14,569 nucleotides of DNA from an uncultured Oscillospiraceae bacterium. Lineage in GTDB: Bacteria; Bacillota; Clostridia; Oscillospirales; Oscillospiraceae. The stretch spans positions 1-14,569 of the forward strand of contig CAJULZ010000071.1 in assembly GCA_910587205.1 (NCBI GenBank). Direction: 5' to 3'. Below the pieces are notes generated by a model, which saw only the letters and a list, made by a program, of their open reading frames with translations, searched no databases and was not told the DNA's origin. Within the stretch, counting starts at the first letter, position 1. Each line of letters opens with the position of its first letter. The translations under genes and the position numbers were made by a program. Shown in pieces: positions 6,127 through 14,085 of this stretch.

Positions 6127-6136
6127 GTGATACAAT
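6108..6136 (+). promoter_or_regulatory. Promoter of ilvD, overlapping the preceding terminator
   Basis: TTGCGT (6108-6113), a 17-bp spacer and TACAAT (6131-6136) with an upstream TG (6128-6129, extended -10). Transcription would start near 6143, about 30 nt before the ilvD start codon, leaving no room for a leader structure. The -35 lies inside the terminator stem, and the spacer contains its T run. Confidence 0.65.
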
Positions 6137-6171
6137 CGGTGATATTCATAACCGCGAAGGAGACTTGCGTG

Positions 6172-7833
6172 ATGCGTTCCGACAATGTAAAAAAAGGCGT
6201 GCCCACCGCCCCCAACCGTTCTTTGTTCTATGCCCTGGGTTACACCAAGGAAGAGCTGGAGCGGCCCCTCATCGGCGTGGTATGCTCCTATAACGAGATC
6301 GTCCCCGGCCACATGAACCTGGACAAGATTGCTGAGGCGGTGAAGGCGGGCGTGCGCGCCTCCGGGGGCACCCCCATCGAGTTCCCCGCCATCGCCGTGT
6401 GCGACGGTATCGCCATGGGTCACGTGGGGATGAAATACTCCCTGGTCACCCGGGACCTCATCGCCGACTCCACCGAGGCCATGGCCATGGCCCACCAGTT
6501 TGACGGCCTGGTGATGATCCCCAACTGCGACAAAAACGTGCCGGGGCTGCTTATGGCGGCGGCCCGGGTGAATATCCCCACCATCTTCTGCTCCGGCGGG
6601 CCCATGCTGGCGGGCAAACTCAACGACGGCCGGCGCACCTGCCTGTCCCACATGTTTGAGGCGGTGGGGGGCTATTACGCGGGCAAGCTGGACGAGGACG
6701 GCGTGGACGAATATGTCAACAACGCCTGCCCCACCTGCGGCTCCTGCTCCGGTATGTACACCGCCAACTCTATGAACTGCCTCACCGAGGCCATCGGCAT
6801 GGGGCTGAAGGGGAACGGCACCATCCCCGCCGTGTGGTCGGCCCGGCTGCGGCTGGCCAAGCACGCCGGGATGCAGATCATGGAGCTGGTGAAGCGGGAC
6901 ATACGCCCCCGGGACATCATGACCCCCGCCGCATTCCACAACGCCGAGACGGTGGACATGGCCCTGGGCTGCTCCACCAACACTATGCTCCACCTGCCCG
7001 CCATCGCCCACGAGTGCGGCATCGAGCTGGACCTGGACATGTCCAACGAGATCTCCTCCAAGACCCCCAACCTGTGCCACCTGGCCCCCGCCGGGGACAC
7101 CTATATGGAGGACCTGGAGGGCGCGGGGGGCGTCCACGCCGTGATGCTGGAGCTGACGAAAAAGGGCCTGCTGGACACCTCCGTCATGACCTGTACCGGA
7201 AGGACTCTGGTTGAAAACCTGGAGGGCGTGGCCAACCGCAACCCGGAGCTGATCCGCCCCATTGAGAACCCCTATTCCCCCGACGGCGGCATCGCCGTGC
7301 TCAAGGGCAACCTGGCCCCCGAGGGCTGCGTGGTGAAGCGCTCCGCGGTGTCAGCCGAGATGATGCGCCACCAGGGCCCCGCCCGGGTGTTCAACTCGGA
7401 GGAGGAGGCCATTGAGGCTATCTATGCCGGGAAGATCGTGGCGGGCGACGTGGTGGTCATCCGCTACGAGGGTCCCAAGGGCGGCCCCGGTATGCGGGAG
7501 ATGCTCAACCCCACCTCCGCCATCTGCGGCATGGGGCTGGGGGAGTCCGTGGCCCTCATCACCGATGGGCGGTTTTCCGGCGCGACCCGGGGCGCGTCCA
7601 TCGGCCACGTCTGCCCCGAGGCCGCCCAGGGCGGGCCCATTGCCTTCGTGGAGGAGGGCGATCAGATCGCCATCGACATACCCGCGTGTAAAATCGAACT
7701 GCTGGTGGACGAAGCGGCGCTGGCCGCGCGCCGCGCCGCCTGGGTGTGCCCCGAGCCCAAGATCAAGACCGGCTGCCTGGCGCGGTACGCCAAGCTGGTC
7801 ACCTCCGCCGCCCGGGGCGCGGTGCTGGAGTAA
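6172..7833 (+). CDS. ilvD: Dihydroxy-acid dehydratase
   Basis: Dehydrates 2,3-dihydroxyisovalerate (and the methylvalerate homologue) to the 2-oxo acids, the third common step of branched-chain amino acid synthesis; an Fe-S enzyme. The 553-residue length is standard. Signatures are VPGHMNL near 45, CDGIAMGHVGMKYSL (77-91), NCDKNVPGLLMA (118-129), CPTCGSCSGMYTANSMNC (186-203), YEGPKGGPGM and LITDGRFSGATRGASIGH near the C-terminus. C119 and C192 are the conserved cluster cysteines. The TPCN cysteine of the stable [2Fe-2S] plant/cyanobacterial type is absent (VPGH as in E. coli), suggesting an oxygen-labile cluster, which suits an anaerobe. ATG 6172 follows AAGGAGA at 6157-6163; the open frame upstream overlaps the terminator and the 65-aa gene. 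Confidence 0.96.
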   Translation: MRSDNVKKGVPTAPNRSLFYALGYTKEELERPLIGVVCSYNEIVPGHMNLDKIAEAVKAGVRASGGTPIEFPAIAVCDGIAMGHVGMKYSLVTRDLIADSTEAMAMAHQFDGLVMIPNCDKNVPGLLMAAARVNIPTIFCSGGPMLAGKLNDGRRTCLSHMFEAVGGYYAGKLDEDGVDEYVNNACPTCGSCSGMYTANSMNCLTEAIGMGLKGNGTIPAVWSARLRLAKHAGMQIMELVKRDIRPRDIMTPAAFHNAETVDMALGCSTNTMLHLPAIAHECGIELDLDMSNEISSKTPNLCHLAPAGDTYMEDLEGAGGVHAVMLELTKKGLLDTSVMTCTGRTLVENLEGVANRNPELIRPIENPYSPDGGIAVLKGNLAPEGCVVKRSAVSAEMMRHQGPARVFNSEEEAIEAIYAGKIVAGDVVVIRYEGPKGGPGMREMLNPTSAICGMGLGESVALITDGRFSGATRGASIGHVCPEAAQGGPIAFVEEGDQIAIDIPACKIELLVDEAALAARRAAWVCPEPKIKTGCLARYAKLVTSAARGAVLE

Positions 7834-7845
7834 TTGCGCCCTTTC

Positions 7846-7883
7846 ATTCCCGCAGGGCGGCCCCATGGCCGCTTTGCGGGAAT
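7846..7883. terminator. Hairpin after ilvD
   Basis: ATTCCCGCA (7846-7854) pairs with TGCGGGAAT (7875-7883) and GCGGCC with GGCCGC inside; two G-U pairs join them into one continuous 17-bp stem with a 4-nt loop. It begins 12 nt after the ilvD stop. The following sequence has only a short T run (gcgtgcgtttt), so termination may be partial; it could instead act as a 3' stabiliser or be a small dispersed palindrome. No clear promoter for trkA was found between it and 7928. Confidence 0.5.
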
Positions 7884-7927
7884 TGCGTGCGTTTTCCCAA
7901 TTATTTTGAGGAATCGAGCTGATCGTT

Positions 7928-9298
7928 TTGAACATCATCATTGCCGGGGCGGGGAAAGTGGGCGCCACCGTGGCGGAGCACCTGTCCGGCGAGGGACACA
8001 GCGTCACCATTGTGGATATATCCGACGCCACCCTGGAGCGGCTGTCCAACCAGCTGGACGTCATGTGCCTGAAGGGGAACTGCGCCTCCCGGGATGTGCT
8101 GCTGGAGGCGGGGGCCAAGGAGTGCGGCGTATTCATTGCCGCCACCGGCTCCGACGAGATCAACCTGCTGTGCTGCCACTGCGCCCACAGCCTGGGCGTG
8201 CCCTACACGGTGGCCCGCGTCCGCGGCGCCGAGTACGCCAACGATTTGGATACCCTGAAGCGGGATCTGGGCATCACCATGCTCATCAACCCGGAGCTGG
8301 CCTCGGCGGTGGAAATTTCCCGGATGCTGCGTTTTCCCAGCGCGGCCAATATCGACACATTTGCCCGGGGCCGGGTGGAGCTGGTCTCCCTCCGCGTCCA
8401 GGAGTCCGATTTCCTGGCCGGGCGCTCCTTGGCCTCCCTGTCCTCCAAGATCCAGGGCCTTCCGATCCTGTTCTGTACGGTGGAGCGGGGGGACGATGTG
8501 TTCATCCCCAACGGAGCCACGGTGCTGTCCAAGGACGACCGGGTTTACATGGCGGGCACCCCCAACGGCGTCCACCAGTTTTTCAAGCTGCTGGGCCGGC
8601 AGACGCACCGCATCCGCAATGTGTTCATTATTGGCGGCGGGCGCATCGCCTTTTACCTGCTTATCCATCTGGAGCGGCTGGGTATGAGCTGCAAGGTGGT
8701 GGAGCGCAGCGACGCGCGCTGCCGCCAACTGGCAGAGGAGTTCCCCCATAGCCTCATCATCCAGGGCGACGGCACCGACCCGGAGCTGCTCACCGAGGAG
8801 CGCATGGCCGCCAGCGACGCGTTTATCGCCCTCACCGACCGGGACGAGGATAACCTGATCATCTCCCTCTATGCCCACCAGGCTGGGGTGGCCAAGGTGG
8901 TGGCCAAGTCCAACCGGCAGAACTACACCTCCATTGCCCATTCCGCCGGGGTGGAGTCCATCGTGTCGCCCAAGCTCACCACGGCCGGGCAGATCCTCCG
9001 CTTTATCCGCGGCCTGCAAAATTCCAAGGGCAGCGCCATGACCGCCCTGTACCGCATCGCCGAGGGCCGGGCGGAGGCCATGGAATTCGTGGTGGCCCCC
9101 ACCACCCAGCATCTTGGCATTCCGCTGAAGGATCTGAAGCTCCGCCGGGGGATCCTGATCGCCGTCATTGTCCGGGGCACCAAGGTCATCATCCCGGAGG
9201 GCTCCACAACCCTGGAGCGGGGGGATAACGTCATTGTGGTGGCCCGGGACAGCGGCATCCTGGACCTGAACGACATTTACGAGGGCGGCGGGTTATGA
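7928..9298 (+). CDS. trkA: Trk potassium uptake system, peripheral NAD-binding subunit
   Basis: Cytoplasmic gating subunit of the Trk K+ uptake channel. It is 456 residues with two RCK modules. The first Rossmann fold has GAGKVG at 7-12 with the nucleotide-ribose Asp at D30, followed by a TrkA-C domain (about 140-220). The second has IIGGGRIA near 234-241 with E259 at the equivalent place, followed by another TrkA-C domain (about 370-455). Translation appears to start at TTG 7928: the conserved N-terminus MNIIIAG begins there and a stop codon lies just upstream (7907-7909). The nearest SD-like GAGGAA (7908-7913) is 14 nt away, so initiation may be weak. The last 4 nt overlap trkH (ATGA). Confidence 0.93.
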   Translation: MNIIIAGAGKVGATVAEHLSGEGHSVTIVDISDATLERLSNQLDVMCLKGNCASRDVLLEAGAKECGVFIAATGSDEINLLCCHCAHSLGVPYTVARVRGAEYANDLDTLKRDLGITMLINPELASAVEISRMLRFPSAANIDTFARGRVELVSLRVQESDFLAGRSLASLSSKIQGLPILFCTVERGDDVFIPNGATVLSKDDRVYMAGTPNGVHQFFKLLGRQTHRIRNVFIIGGGRIAFYLLIHLERLGMSCKVVERSDARCRQLAEEFPHSLIIQGDGTDPELLTEERMAASDAFIALTDRDEDNLIISLYAHQAGVAKVVAKSNRQNYTSIAHSAGVESIVSPKLTTAGQILRFIRGLQNSKGSAMTALYRIAEGRAEAMEFVVAPTTQHLGIPLKDLKLRRGILIAVIVRGTKVIIPEGSTTLERGDNVIVVARDSGILDLNDIYEGGGL

Positions 9299-10734
9299 AT
9301 TTCAAATTGGTGCTACGCATTGCGGGCTTCACCCTGCTTATCGAGGCGGGGGCCATGCTCGTCCCCATGGGGGTGTCCCTGCTGTACGGGGAGAGCCCCA
9401 TCCCCTTTCTGTGCTCCATCCTCATTATCCTGGCCGCGGCCTGCGTGCCGGTATTCCTGTTTAAGCCCAAGAAGGACTTTTTCGCCCGGGAGGGCTTTTT
9501 CACCGTGGGGCTGATCTGGGTGCTGTTCGGTGTGTTTGGGGCGCTGCCCTTCTGGTTCTCCCGGCAGTTTGGCCCTTATATTGACTGCTTTTTCGAGACC
9601 ATATCCGGTTTTACTACCACTGGCGCCACCATCCTCACCGCCATTGAGGGCCTGCCCATGGGCCTGCTGTTCTGGCGGTCGTTTACCCACTGGCTGGGGG
9701 GGATGGGGGTGCTCATCCTGACCACCGCCCTGCTGCCGTTCCTAGGCATCAGCTCCAACTTCCTCATCCGCGCGGAAAGCCCCGGCCCGGTGAAAAGCAA
9801 GCTGGTCCCTCGGGCGTCCCAGTCGTCCAAGATCCTGTATTCCATCTACCTGGCCCTCACCGTGCTGGAAACGCTGTGCCTGCGCGCGGCGGGCTTCAGC
9901 TGGTATGATGCCGTCACCCACGCCATGTCCACCGCAGGCACCGGCGGCTTCTCCGATATGAATTCCTCAGTGGGGTCTTTCGGCAATCCCGCCGCGGAGA
10001 TCATCATCACCGTGTTCATGCTGCTGTTCTCGGTGAATTTCGCCGTCTATTTCCTCATCCTGACCGGCAAGGCGAAGCAGGCCCTCAAAAGCGACGAGCT
10101 GCGGTTTTTCGTCATCATGGTGGCTGCCTCCACCGCCGCCATCGCCTGGAACCTGCGGGATGTGTACCAGACCGTGGGTGACTGCGTGCGGTACGCCGCG
10201 TTCCAGGTGGCGTCCATCGTATCCACCACCGGCTTTGCCTCCGCCAACTACGACCTGTGGCCGGAATTCTCCAAAATGCTGCTGGTGGTGCTCACCTTCA
10301 TCGGGGCGTGCGCCGGCTCCACCGGCGGCGGCATCAAGTGCAGCCGGATCCTCATCCTCGTCCGCTCCGCAGCCCGGGAGGTGCGCTCCATCATCCATCC
10401 CCGGGCGGTATCCGTGGTTCGGCTGGATGGCGCGCCTTTGTCCGAGGCCACCCTCCACACCACCCAGTGCTATTTCATCATCAATCTGTCCCTGGTATTT
10501 GGCGCGGCCATCCTGGTGGGGCTGGACAACTTCTCTTTTGGCACCACCCTCACCGCGGTGATCACCTGTATCAGCAATGTGGGCCCCGGCCTGGAGCTGG
10601 TGGGCCCGGCGGGGAACTTCGCCGCGTTTTCCGTGCTGAGCAAGCTGGTGCTGGCCTTCCTGATGGTGCTGGGCCGGCTGGAGATGTACCCCATCCTGGT
10701 GCTGTTCAGCCGCAGCGCGTGGAAACGCTCGTAG
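9295..10734 (+). CDS. trkH: Trk potassium uptake system, membrane subunit
   Basis: Ion-conducting membrane protein of the TrkH/KtrB family, 479 residues with the expected 8-10 membrane helices arranged as four M1-P-M2 repeats. The four selectivity-filter loops are visible: SGFTTTGAT (104-112), STAGTGGFS (212-220), VSTTGFAS (309-316) and ISNVGPG (426-432). GACAGSTGGGIK (338-348) marks the glycine-rich loop of repeat 3, and GRLEMYPIL (460-468) carries the conserved Arg. Its start codon overlaps the trkA stop (ATGA), so the two are translationally coupled. K+ uptake with H+ or Na+ coupling is the known role; which ion couples here cannot be seen. Confidence 0.95.
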   Translation: MNFKLVLRIAGFTLLIEAGAMLVPMGVSLLYGESPIPFLCSILIILAAACVPVFLFKPKKDFFAREGFFTVGLIWVLFGVFGALPFWFSRQFGPYIDCFFETISGFTTTGATILTAIEGLPMGLLFWRSFTHWLGGMGVLILTTALLPFLGISSNFLIRAESPGPVKSKLVPRASQSSKILYSIYLALTVLETLCLRAAGFSWYDAVTHAMSTAGTGGFSDMNSSVGSFGNPAAEIIITVFMLLFSVNFAVYFLILTGKAKQALKSDELRFFVIMVAASTAAIAWNLRDVYQTVGDCVRYAAFQVASIVSTTGFASANYDLWPEFSKMLLVVLTFIGACAGSTGGGIKCSRILILVRSAAREVRSIIHPRAVSVVRLDGAPLSEATLHTTQCYFIINLSLVFGAAILVGLDNFSFGTTLTAVITCISNVGPGLELVGPAGNFAAFSVLSKLVLAFLMVLGRLEMYPILVLFSRSAWKRS

Positions 10735-10744
10735 CGCGGCGATA

Positions 10745-10805
10745 GGCGCATAGGGGGCCGGATGGGTTTTGTCCGAGACGGAGGGGAGCCGGCCCGTTAT
10801 GCGCC
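10745..10805. repeat. Palindromic hairpin after trkH
   Basis: GGCGCATA (10745-10752) pairs with TATGCGCC (10798-10805); inside, GGGCCGG (10755-10761) pairs with CCGGCCC (10789-10795), and TCCG-aga-CGGA forms the tip. It starts 10 nt after the trkH stop and has no T run, so it is a weak terminator candidate or a REP-like element. The remaining 100 bp to 10904 holds no recognisable promoter. Confidence 0.5.
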
Positions 10806-10904
10806 CAATCGGAGCGTGATCATGTTCGCAGCAAGCCGATAAGCCCGCGTACCCACCCGGGGCGTGGTCATGCGGTGAATGATTCATAGAAAGGATTTTA
10901 CCCG

Positions 10905-12116
10905 ATGAAATATGATTTTACCTCCATCATGGACCGCCATGGCCGGGACGCCATCGCCGTGGACGCCATCGGCGCACCCGGAGGCTTTGCTCCCGGCGCG
11001 CCCAGGGAGGGCTTCGACGCCATTCCCATGTGGGTGGCGGACATGAACTTTCCCACTGTCCCAGCCATCCCCGCCGCCATTATCCAGCGTGCCCAGCACC
11101 CCGCCTTCGGGTACTTTGCCCCCACCGACGATTACTACAACGCGATTATCCGCTGGCACCAGGACCGGAACGGCGTGGACGGGCTGGCCAAAGGGCACAT
11201 TGGATACGAAAACGGTGTGCTGGGCGGGGTGGTCTCCGCGCTGAATGTGCTTTGTTCCAAGGGGGACAAGGTGCTGCTCCACTCGCCCACTTACATCGGC
11301 TTCACCGGCAGCCTCACCAACAACGGCTACCACATCGTCCACAGCCCGCTGGTCCTGGATGAGGACGGCGTGTGGCGCATGGATTTTGAGGACATGGAGA
11401 AAAAAATCGTGGAAAACCGCATCCACGCGACGGTGTTCTGCTCTCCCCACAATCCCTGCGGCCGGGTGTGGGAGCGTTGGGAGCTGGAACGGGCCATGGA
11501 ACTGTTCCGCAAGCACGATGTCTACGTGGTGTCCGATGAAATTTGGTCGGATCTCATCCTGGACGGTTCCCGGCACATCCCCACCCAAAGCGTCAGCGAG
11601 GACGCCTGGCAGCGTACCGCCGCCATCTACGCCCCATCCAAGACCTTCAACCTGGCCGGGCTGGTGGGCAGCTACCACATCGTCTACAACCCCTGGCTCC
11701 GGGACCGGATGGAGAAGGAATCCTCCCTGTGCCACTATAACGACATGAATGTGCTGTCCATGCACGCGCTGACGGCGGCCTATGGCCCGGAAGGCCGGGA
11801 ATGGCTGAACGAGCTGTGCCAGGTGCTCACCGGCAACGTGGACTATGCCTGCGGATATATCGCACAGCATTTTGAGGGCGTGAGGGTTTCCAAGCCCCAA
11901 GGCACTTATATGCTGTTCTTGGATTGCACGGACTGGTGCGCCGCCCACGGCAAGACGATTGACGAGCTGCAAAAAATGGGCTGGGACGTGGGCGTGGCAT
12001 GGCAGGATGGGCGGATGTTCCACGGCCCCTGCCACATCCGGATGAACCTGGCCCTGCCCTTGTCCCGGGTGGAGGAGGCGTTCCGCCGCATAGACCGGTA
12101 CGTGTTCAACGCGTAA
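10905..12116 (+). CDS. PatB/MalY-type PLP-dependent C-S lyase / aminotransferase
   Basis: A fold-type I PLP enzyme of 403 residues. The PLP lysine is K246 in APSKTFNLAGL; D211 in SDEIW contacts the pyridine N; N183 in SPHNPCGRVW and Y130 in SPTY contact PLP; the Arg in HIRMNLALP (near 384) binds the substrate carboxylate. The N-terminus, with PMWVADMNFP (41-50) and FGYFAPTDDYYNAI, is typical of the PatB/MalY subgroup, annotated as cystathionine beta-lyase. It probably cleaves cystathionine or cysteine conjugates to thiol, pyruvate and ammonia; the substrate cannot be told from sequence. It stands alone between hairpins; AAAGGA lies about 10 nt before ATG 10905. Its relation to trkAH is positional only. 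Confidence 0.9.
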   Translation: MKYDFTSIMDRHGRDAIAVDAIGAPGGFAPGAPREGFDAIPMWVADMNFPTVPAIPAAIIQRAQHPAFGYFAPTDDYYNAIIRWHQDRNGVDGLAKGHIGYENGVLGGVVSALNVLCSKGDKVLLHSPTYIGFTGSLTNNGYHIVHSPLVLDEDGVWRMDFEDMEKKIVENRIHATVFCSPHNPCGRVWERWELERAMELFRKHDVYVVSDEIWSDLILDGSRHIPTQSVSEDAWQRTAAIYAPSKTFNLAGLVGSYHIVYNPWLRDRMEKESSLCHYNDMNVLSMHALTAAYGPEGREWLNELCQVLTGNVDYACGYIAQHFEGVRVSKPQGTYMLFLDCTDWCAAHGKTIDELQKMGWDVGVAWQDGRMFHGPCHIRMNLALPLSRVEEAFRRIDRYVFNA

Positions 12117-12272
12117 GCGCCCTGGGTATGCCGGGTTTGCTCCTTGGCAGATCGATGAATGAGGCTTATTATGCGGACCGCGGCGAGGAGTGCGGTCGGT
12201 ATTTGGACGCGCATCATGTGCTCTGACGCAAAATCCTGCATCTTGCAAGATTTCAGATCAGCCGCGCAACAC

Positions 12273-12318
12273 GGCAAAATATAGCCCTGCGGCATATGCC
12301 GCAGGGCTAAATTTTGCC
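12273..12318 (+). terminator. 46-bp near-perfect palindrome, probable terminator of the PatB-type gene
   Basis: GGCAAAAT...ATTTTGCC outer arms enclose TAGCCCTGCGGC/GCCGCAGGGCTA with a CATATG centre; the only mismatch is one A-A pair. The T-rich 3' arm makes it a plausible terminator in both directions. It lies 156 nt downstream of the PatB-type stop codon, unusually far. Confidence 0.6.
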
Positions 12319-12359
12319 TGGAAAGCGGTGAAGCGCAGCGCCTTCACTTCCTGCCCCTT

Positions 12360-12410
12360 ATCCGTCCGGCCTTCGGCCGGCCACCTTCCCCCTATGGGGG
12401 AAGGCCGGAT
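12360..12410. repeat. Compound palindromic repeat
   Basis: Two adjacent hairpins, CCGGCC-TTC-GGCCGG and CCTTCCCCC-TAT-GGGGGAAGG, framed by ATCCG (12360-12364) and CGGAT (12406-12410). The layout resembles short intergenic repeats common in gut Clostridia (a Glu/Pro-like 'GGGGGAAGG' stem next to a 'GGCC' stem). Only one copy is in the window. Confidence 0.55.
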
Positions 12411-12525
12411 CAACGGGACACTCACATTTTATAATAGTAAGATATTCTCCATGGATGGGCGGCAATCCGAAAGGGTTCCGGCCTGTATCGGACAGCGCAG
12501 TATGGATCAGAAGGGAGCTGAAAGG

Positions 12526-12556
12526 TTTCTTTTTTCTTTGATGAAAGAAAAAGAAA
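12526..12556 (-). terminator. T/A-rich hairpin at the end of the thioesterase gene
   Basis: TTTCTTTTTTCTTT (12526-12539) pairs with AAAGAAAAAGAAA (12544-12556) around a GATG loop, with one extra T. It lies 14 nt past the thioesterase stop on the minus strand, where it ends in a T-rich run, so it may act as that gene's terminator although the stem is AT-only. Confidence 0.4.
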
Positions 12557-12570
12557 GAATTTTCCAGCCC

Positions 12571-12963
12571 TTATGCGTTCCCTCTGCTCTGGGCACGGGC
12601 AATGAATTTCTCCGGTTTGATGATAAACCGCTGGTGGGTCCCCCCGCCGATTTTCCCCGCCTCATCATAGGCGGACACCACGAAAGTGAGGCTCCGGCCC
12701 TCCACGGCGGTGACCTCCGCCTCCGCCCACACCTTCATGCCGATGGGGGTGGCGGCATCGTGGGTCACGTCCAGCCGGATGCCTACCGTGCCCTCGTCCG
12801 GAGCCAGGGCGGTCTGCACCGCATTCACGGCGGCGTTTTCCATCAGGGCAACCATATAGGGCGTGGCAAACACGGGCACCAGCCCCGACCCCACCGCCTG
12901 GGCGGTGTTCTCCGGGACGACCACGGCTTCGGCGCGGCCCTTCATTCCAATTTCAACAGACAA
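12571..12963 (-). CDS. FlK-like hotdog-fold thioesterase
   Basis: A single hotdog domain of 130 residues, resembling the fluoroacetyl-CoA thioesterase (FlK) family. VFATPYMVALMENAA gives T34 and E42 and the segment LDVTHDAATPIG gives H69, matching in order and nearly in spacing the FlK triad T42-E50-H76. The glycine-rich GKIGGGTHQRFII is also typical. Family members in anaerobes hydrolyse small acyl-CoA esters; the natural substrate is unknown and fluoroacetyl-CoA is unlikely. The start is a TTG at 12963-12961, 6 nt after GGAGGG (12975-12970); an earlier TTG at 12990 lies upstream of that site and is rejected. It follows the 88-aa membrane protein by 28 nt and is probably cotranscribed. Confidence 0.85.
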   Translation of the reverse strand: MSVEIGMKGRAEAVVVPENTAQAVGSGLVPVFATPYMVALMENAAVNAVQTALAPDEGTVGIRLDVTHDAATPIGMKVWAEAEVTAVEGRSLTFVVSAYDEAGKIGGGTHQRFIIKPEKFIARAQSRGNA

Positions 12964-12991
12964 AGCAATCCCTCCAAACAGTTTGGGCAAG

Positions 12992-13258
12992 CTATATACG
13001 GCGGGTCAGGACGGCGGCCAGCAGCCCCAGCAGGCAGCCCAGTAAGCCCGCGCCAAAGGCCAGCGCGTACAGCGCCGTGAACGCCCCGCCGGGCAGCGCC
13101 GCCGCGATGACGCCGGGCGCGGCGAGGAACAGCAGCAGCCCAACGCCCGTCGCCGCCGCCGGCAGGAATTTCAGCCAGACCTGCCGGGCCCTGCGGAACG
13201 CGAACAGCTGCACCGCGAAAAATAAGGCGGTCATCCCGCCAAACAGCGAAATATGCAT
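12992..13258 (-). CDS. Small membrane protein of unknown function
   Basis: 88 residues with three hydrophobic stretches: MHISLFGGMTALFFAVQLFAF (about 1-21), FLPAAATGVGLLLFLAAPGVIAA (about 31-53) and ALYALAFGAGLLGCLLG (about 62-84), joined by a basic loop RRARQVWLK and ending RRI. No family is recognised. ATG 13258 follows a G-rich site (GAAGGGGG); a GTG two codons upstream is possible. It is first in a probable two-gene unit with the thioesterase. Confidence 0.7.
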   Translation of the reverse strand: MHISLFGGMTALFFAVQLFAFRRARQVWLKFLPAAATGVGLLLFLAAPGVIAAALPGGAFTALYALAFGAGLLGCLLGLLAAVLTRRI

Positions 13259-13282
13259 CCCCACACCCCCTTCCCCCAGTCA

Positions 13283-13311
13283 AGTATAGCACAGGGGCAG
13301 GCCCGGTTCAA
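13283..13311 (-). promoter_or_regulatory. Promoter of the membrane protein-thioesterase unit
   Basis: On the minus strand TTGAAC (plus-strand 13306-13311), a 17-bp spacer and TATACT (13283-13288), with an upstream TG making an extended -10. The predicted leader to ATG 13258 is about 20 nt. Confidence 0.8.
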
Positions 13312-13347
13312 CACCCCCGATTTAAAAATATCTTCAGACCTTTCCCC

Positions 13348-13376
13348 TTGCGTCCGTCCCAGATCCCCCGTATAAT
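13348..13376 (+). promoter_or_regulatory. Promoter of the response regulator gene
   Basis: TTGCGT (13348-13353), a 17-bp spacer and a perfect TATAAT (13371-13376), giving a start near 13383. It diverges from the minus-strand promoter at 13283-13311; the 36 bp between the two -35 boxes include an A/T-rich patch (13320-13331) where a shared regulator could bind. Confidence 0.85.
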
Positions 13377-13408
13377 GGTAAAAACTACGCTGGAATGGAG
13401 CGCCTGTC

Positions 13409-14074
13409 ATGAAGCACATCCTGATTGTCGACGATGACATCCACATTGGAAACCTGCTGCAAGAGGCTTTGGAGGCCGAAGGCTACCGGGCCAGCCGGGC
13501 CTACTCGGGTACGGAGGCGGTGCTCGCCCTGGATCGGGGACGGCCCGACCTAATTTTGCTGGATCTGATGCTCCCCGGACTGTCCGGCGAGGAGGTGCTG
13601 CCCCGGCTGGCGGGCGTCCCGGTCATCGTGGTCAGCGCAAAGGCGGACATCGACAGCAAAACCGCCCTGCTGTTGGGCGGCGCGGCGGACTACGTGACCA
13701 AGCCCTTTGTCCTGCGGGAGCTGCTGGCCCGGGTGGCGGTGCGGCTGCGGGAGGAACACCCGGCCCACCAGGGCGGGGCGATGGCGTTCGGTCCCCTGCG
13801 GCTGGAACCGGATGCCCGGTGTGTATCAGTGGACGGGGCGGAGGCCCGCCTCACCCGGACGGAGTACGCCATTTTGAAGCTGCTCCTGGAAAACCCCTCC
13901 CAGGTGGTCACCAAGTCCCGCCTGCTGGACGAGGTCGGCCAGGACACCCCGGACTGCACCGAGAGCTCGCTAAAAACCCACATGAGCAATTTGCGCCGCA
14001 AGCTGCGGGAGGCGGGGGCGGGGGACTGCATTGAGTCTGTCTGGGGGATCGGCTTTAAAATGAGGGCGGAATAG
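13409..14074 (+). CDS. OmpR/PhoB-family response regulator
   Basis: A DNA-binding response regulator of 221 residues. Receiver domain 1-115: acidic pair D8/D9, phospho-acceptor D52 in LLDLMLPG, S76 in VVSAKAD and K98 in VTKPF, so it should be phosphorylatable. Winged-helix domain about 125-219 with LTRTEYAILKLLLENP, the recognition-helix region SLKTHMSNLRRKLRE and the wing ESVWGIGFKM. GGAG lies about 10 nt before ATG 13409. No sensor kinase gene adjoins it within the window: the next genes are a TfoX-C protein (11 nt away) and an ABC ATPase, so it may control a transporter, as many such regulators do. The kinase could lie beyond the right edge. Confidence 0.93.
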   Translation: MKHILIVDDDIHIGNLLQEALEAEGYRASRAYSGTEAVLALDRGRPDLILLDLMLPGLSGEEVLPRLAGVPVIVVSAKADIDSKTALLLGGAADYVTKPFVLRELLARVAVRLREEHPAHQGGAMAFGPLRLEPDARCVSVDGAEARLTRTEYAILKLLLENPSQVVTKSRLLDEVGQDTPDCTESSLKTHMSNLRRKLREAGAGDCIESVWGIGFKMRAE

Positions 14075-14085
14075 GGGGAACTGCC

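Larger units (their letters stand above)
12117..12570. other. 454-bp gene-free stretch with clustered palindromes
   Basis: No credible gene is seen on either strand. It contains the palindrome ATCTTGCAAGAT (12240-12251), the terminator-like palindrome 12273-12318, an inverted repeat GTGAAG/CTTCAC around 12330-12350, the dispersed-type repeat 12360-12410, an isolated TATAAT (12429-12434) without a -35 or a gene behind it, and the T/A-rich hairpin 12526-12556. Confidence 0.6.

Noticed and set aside
11999..12226. 75-codon frame overlapping the end of the PatB-type gene
   Set aside because: It overlaps the real gene in another frame and has no ribosome site. Its extension into the gap shows no coding character.
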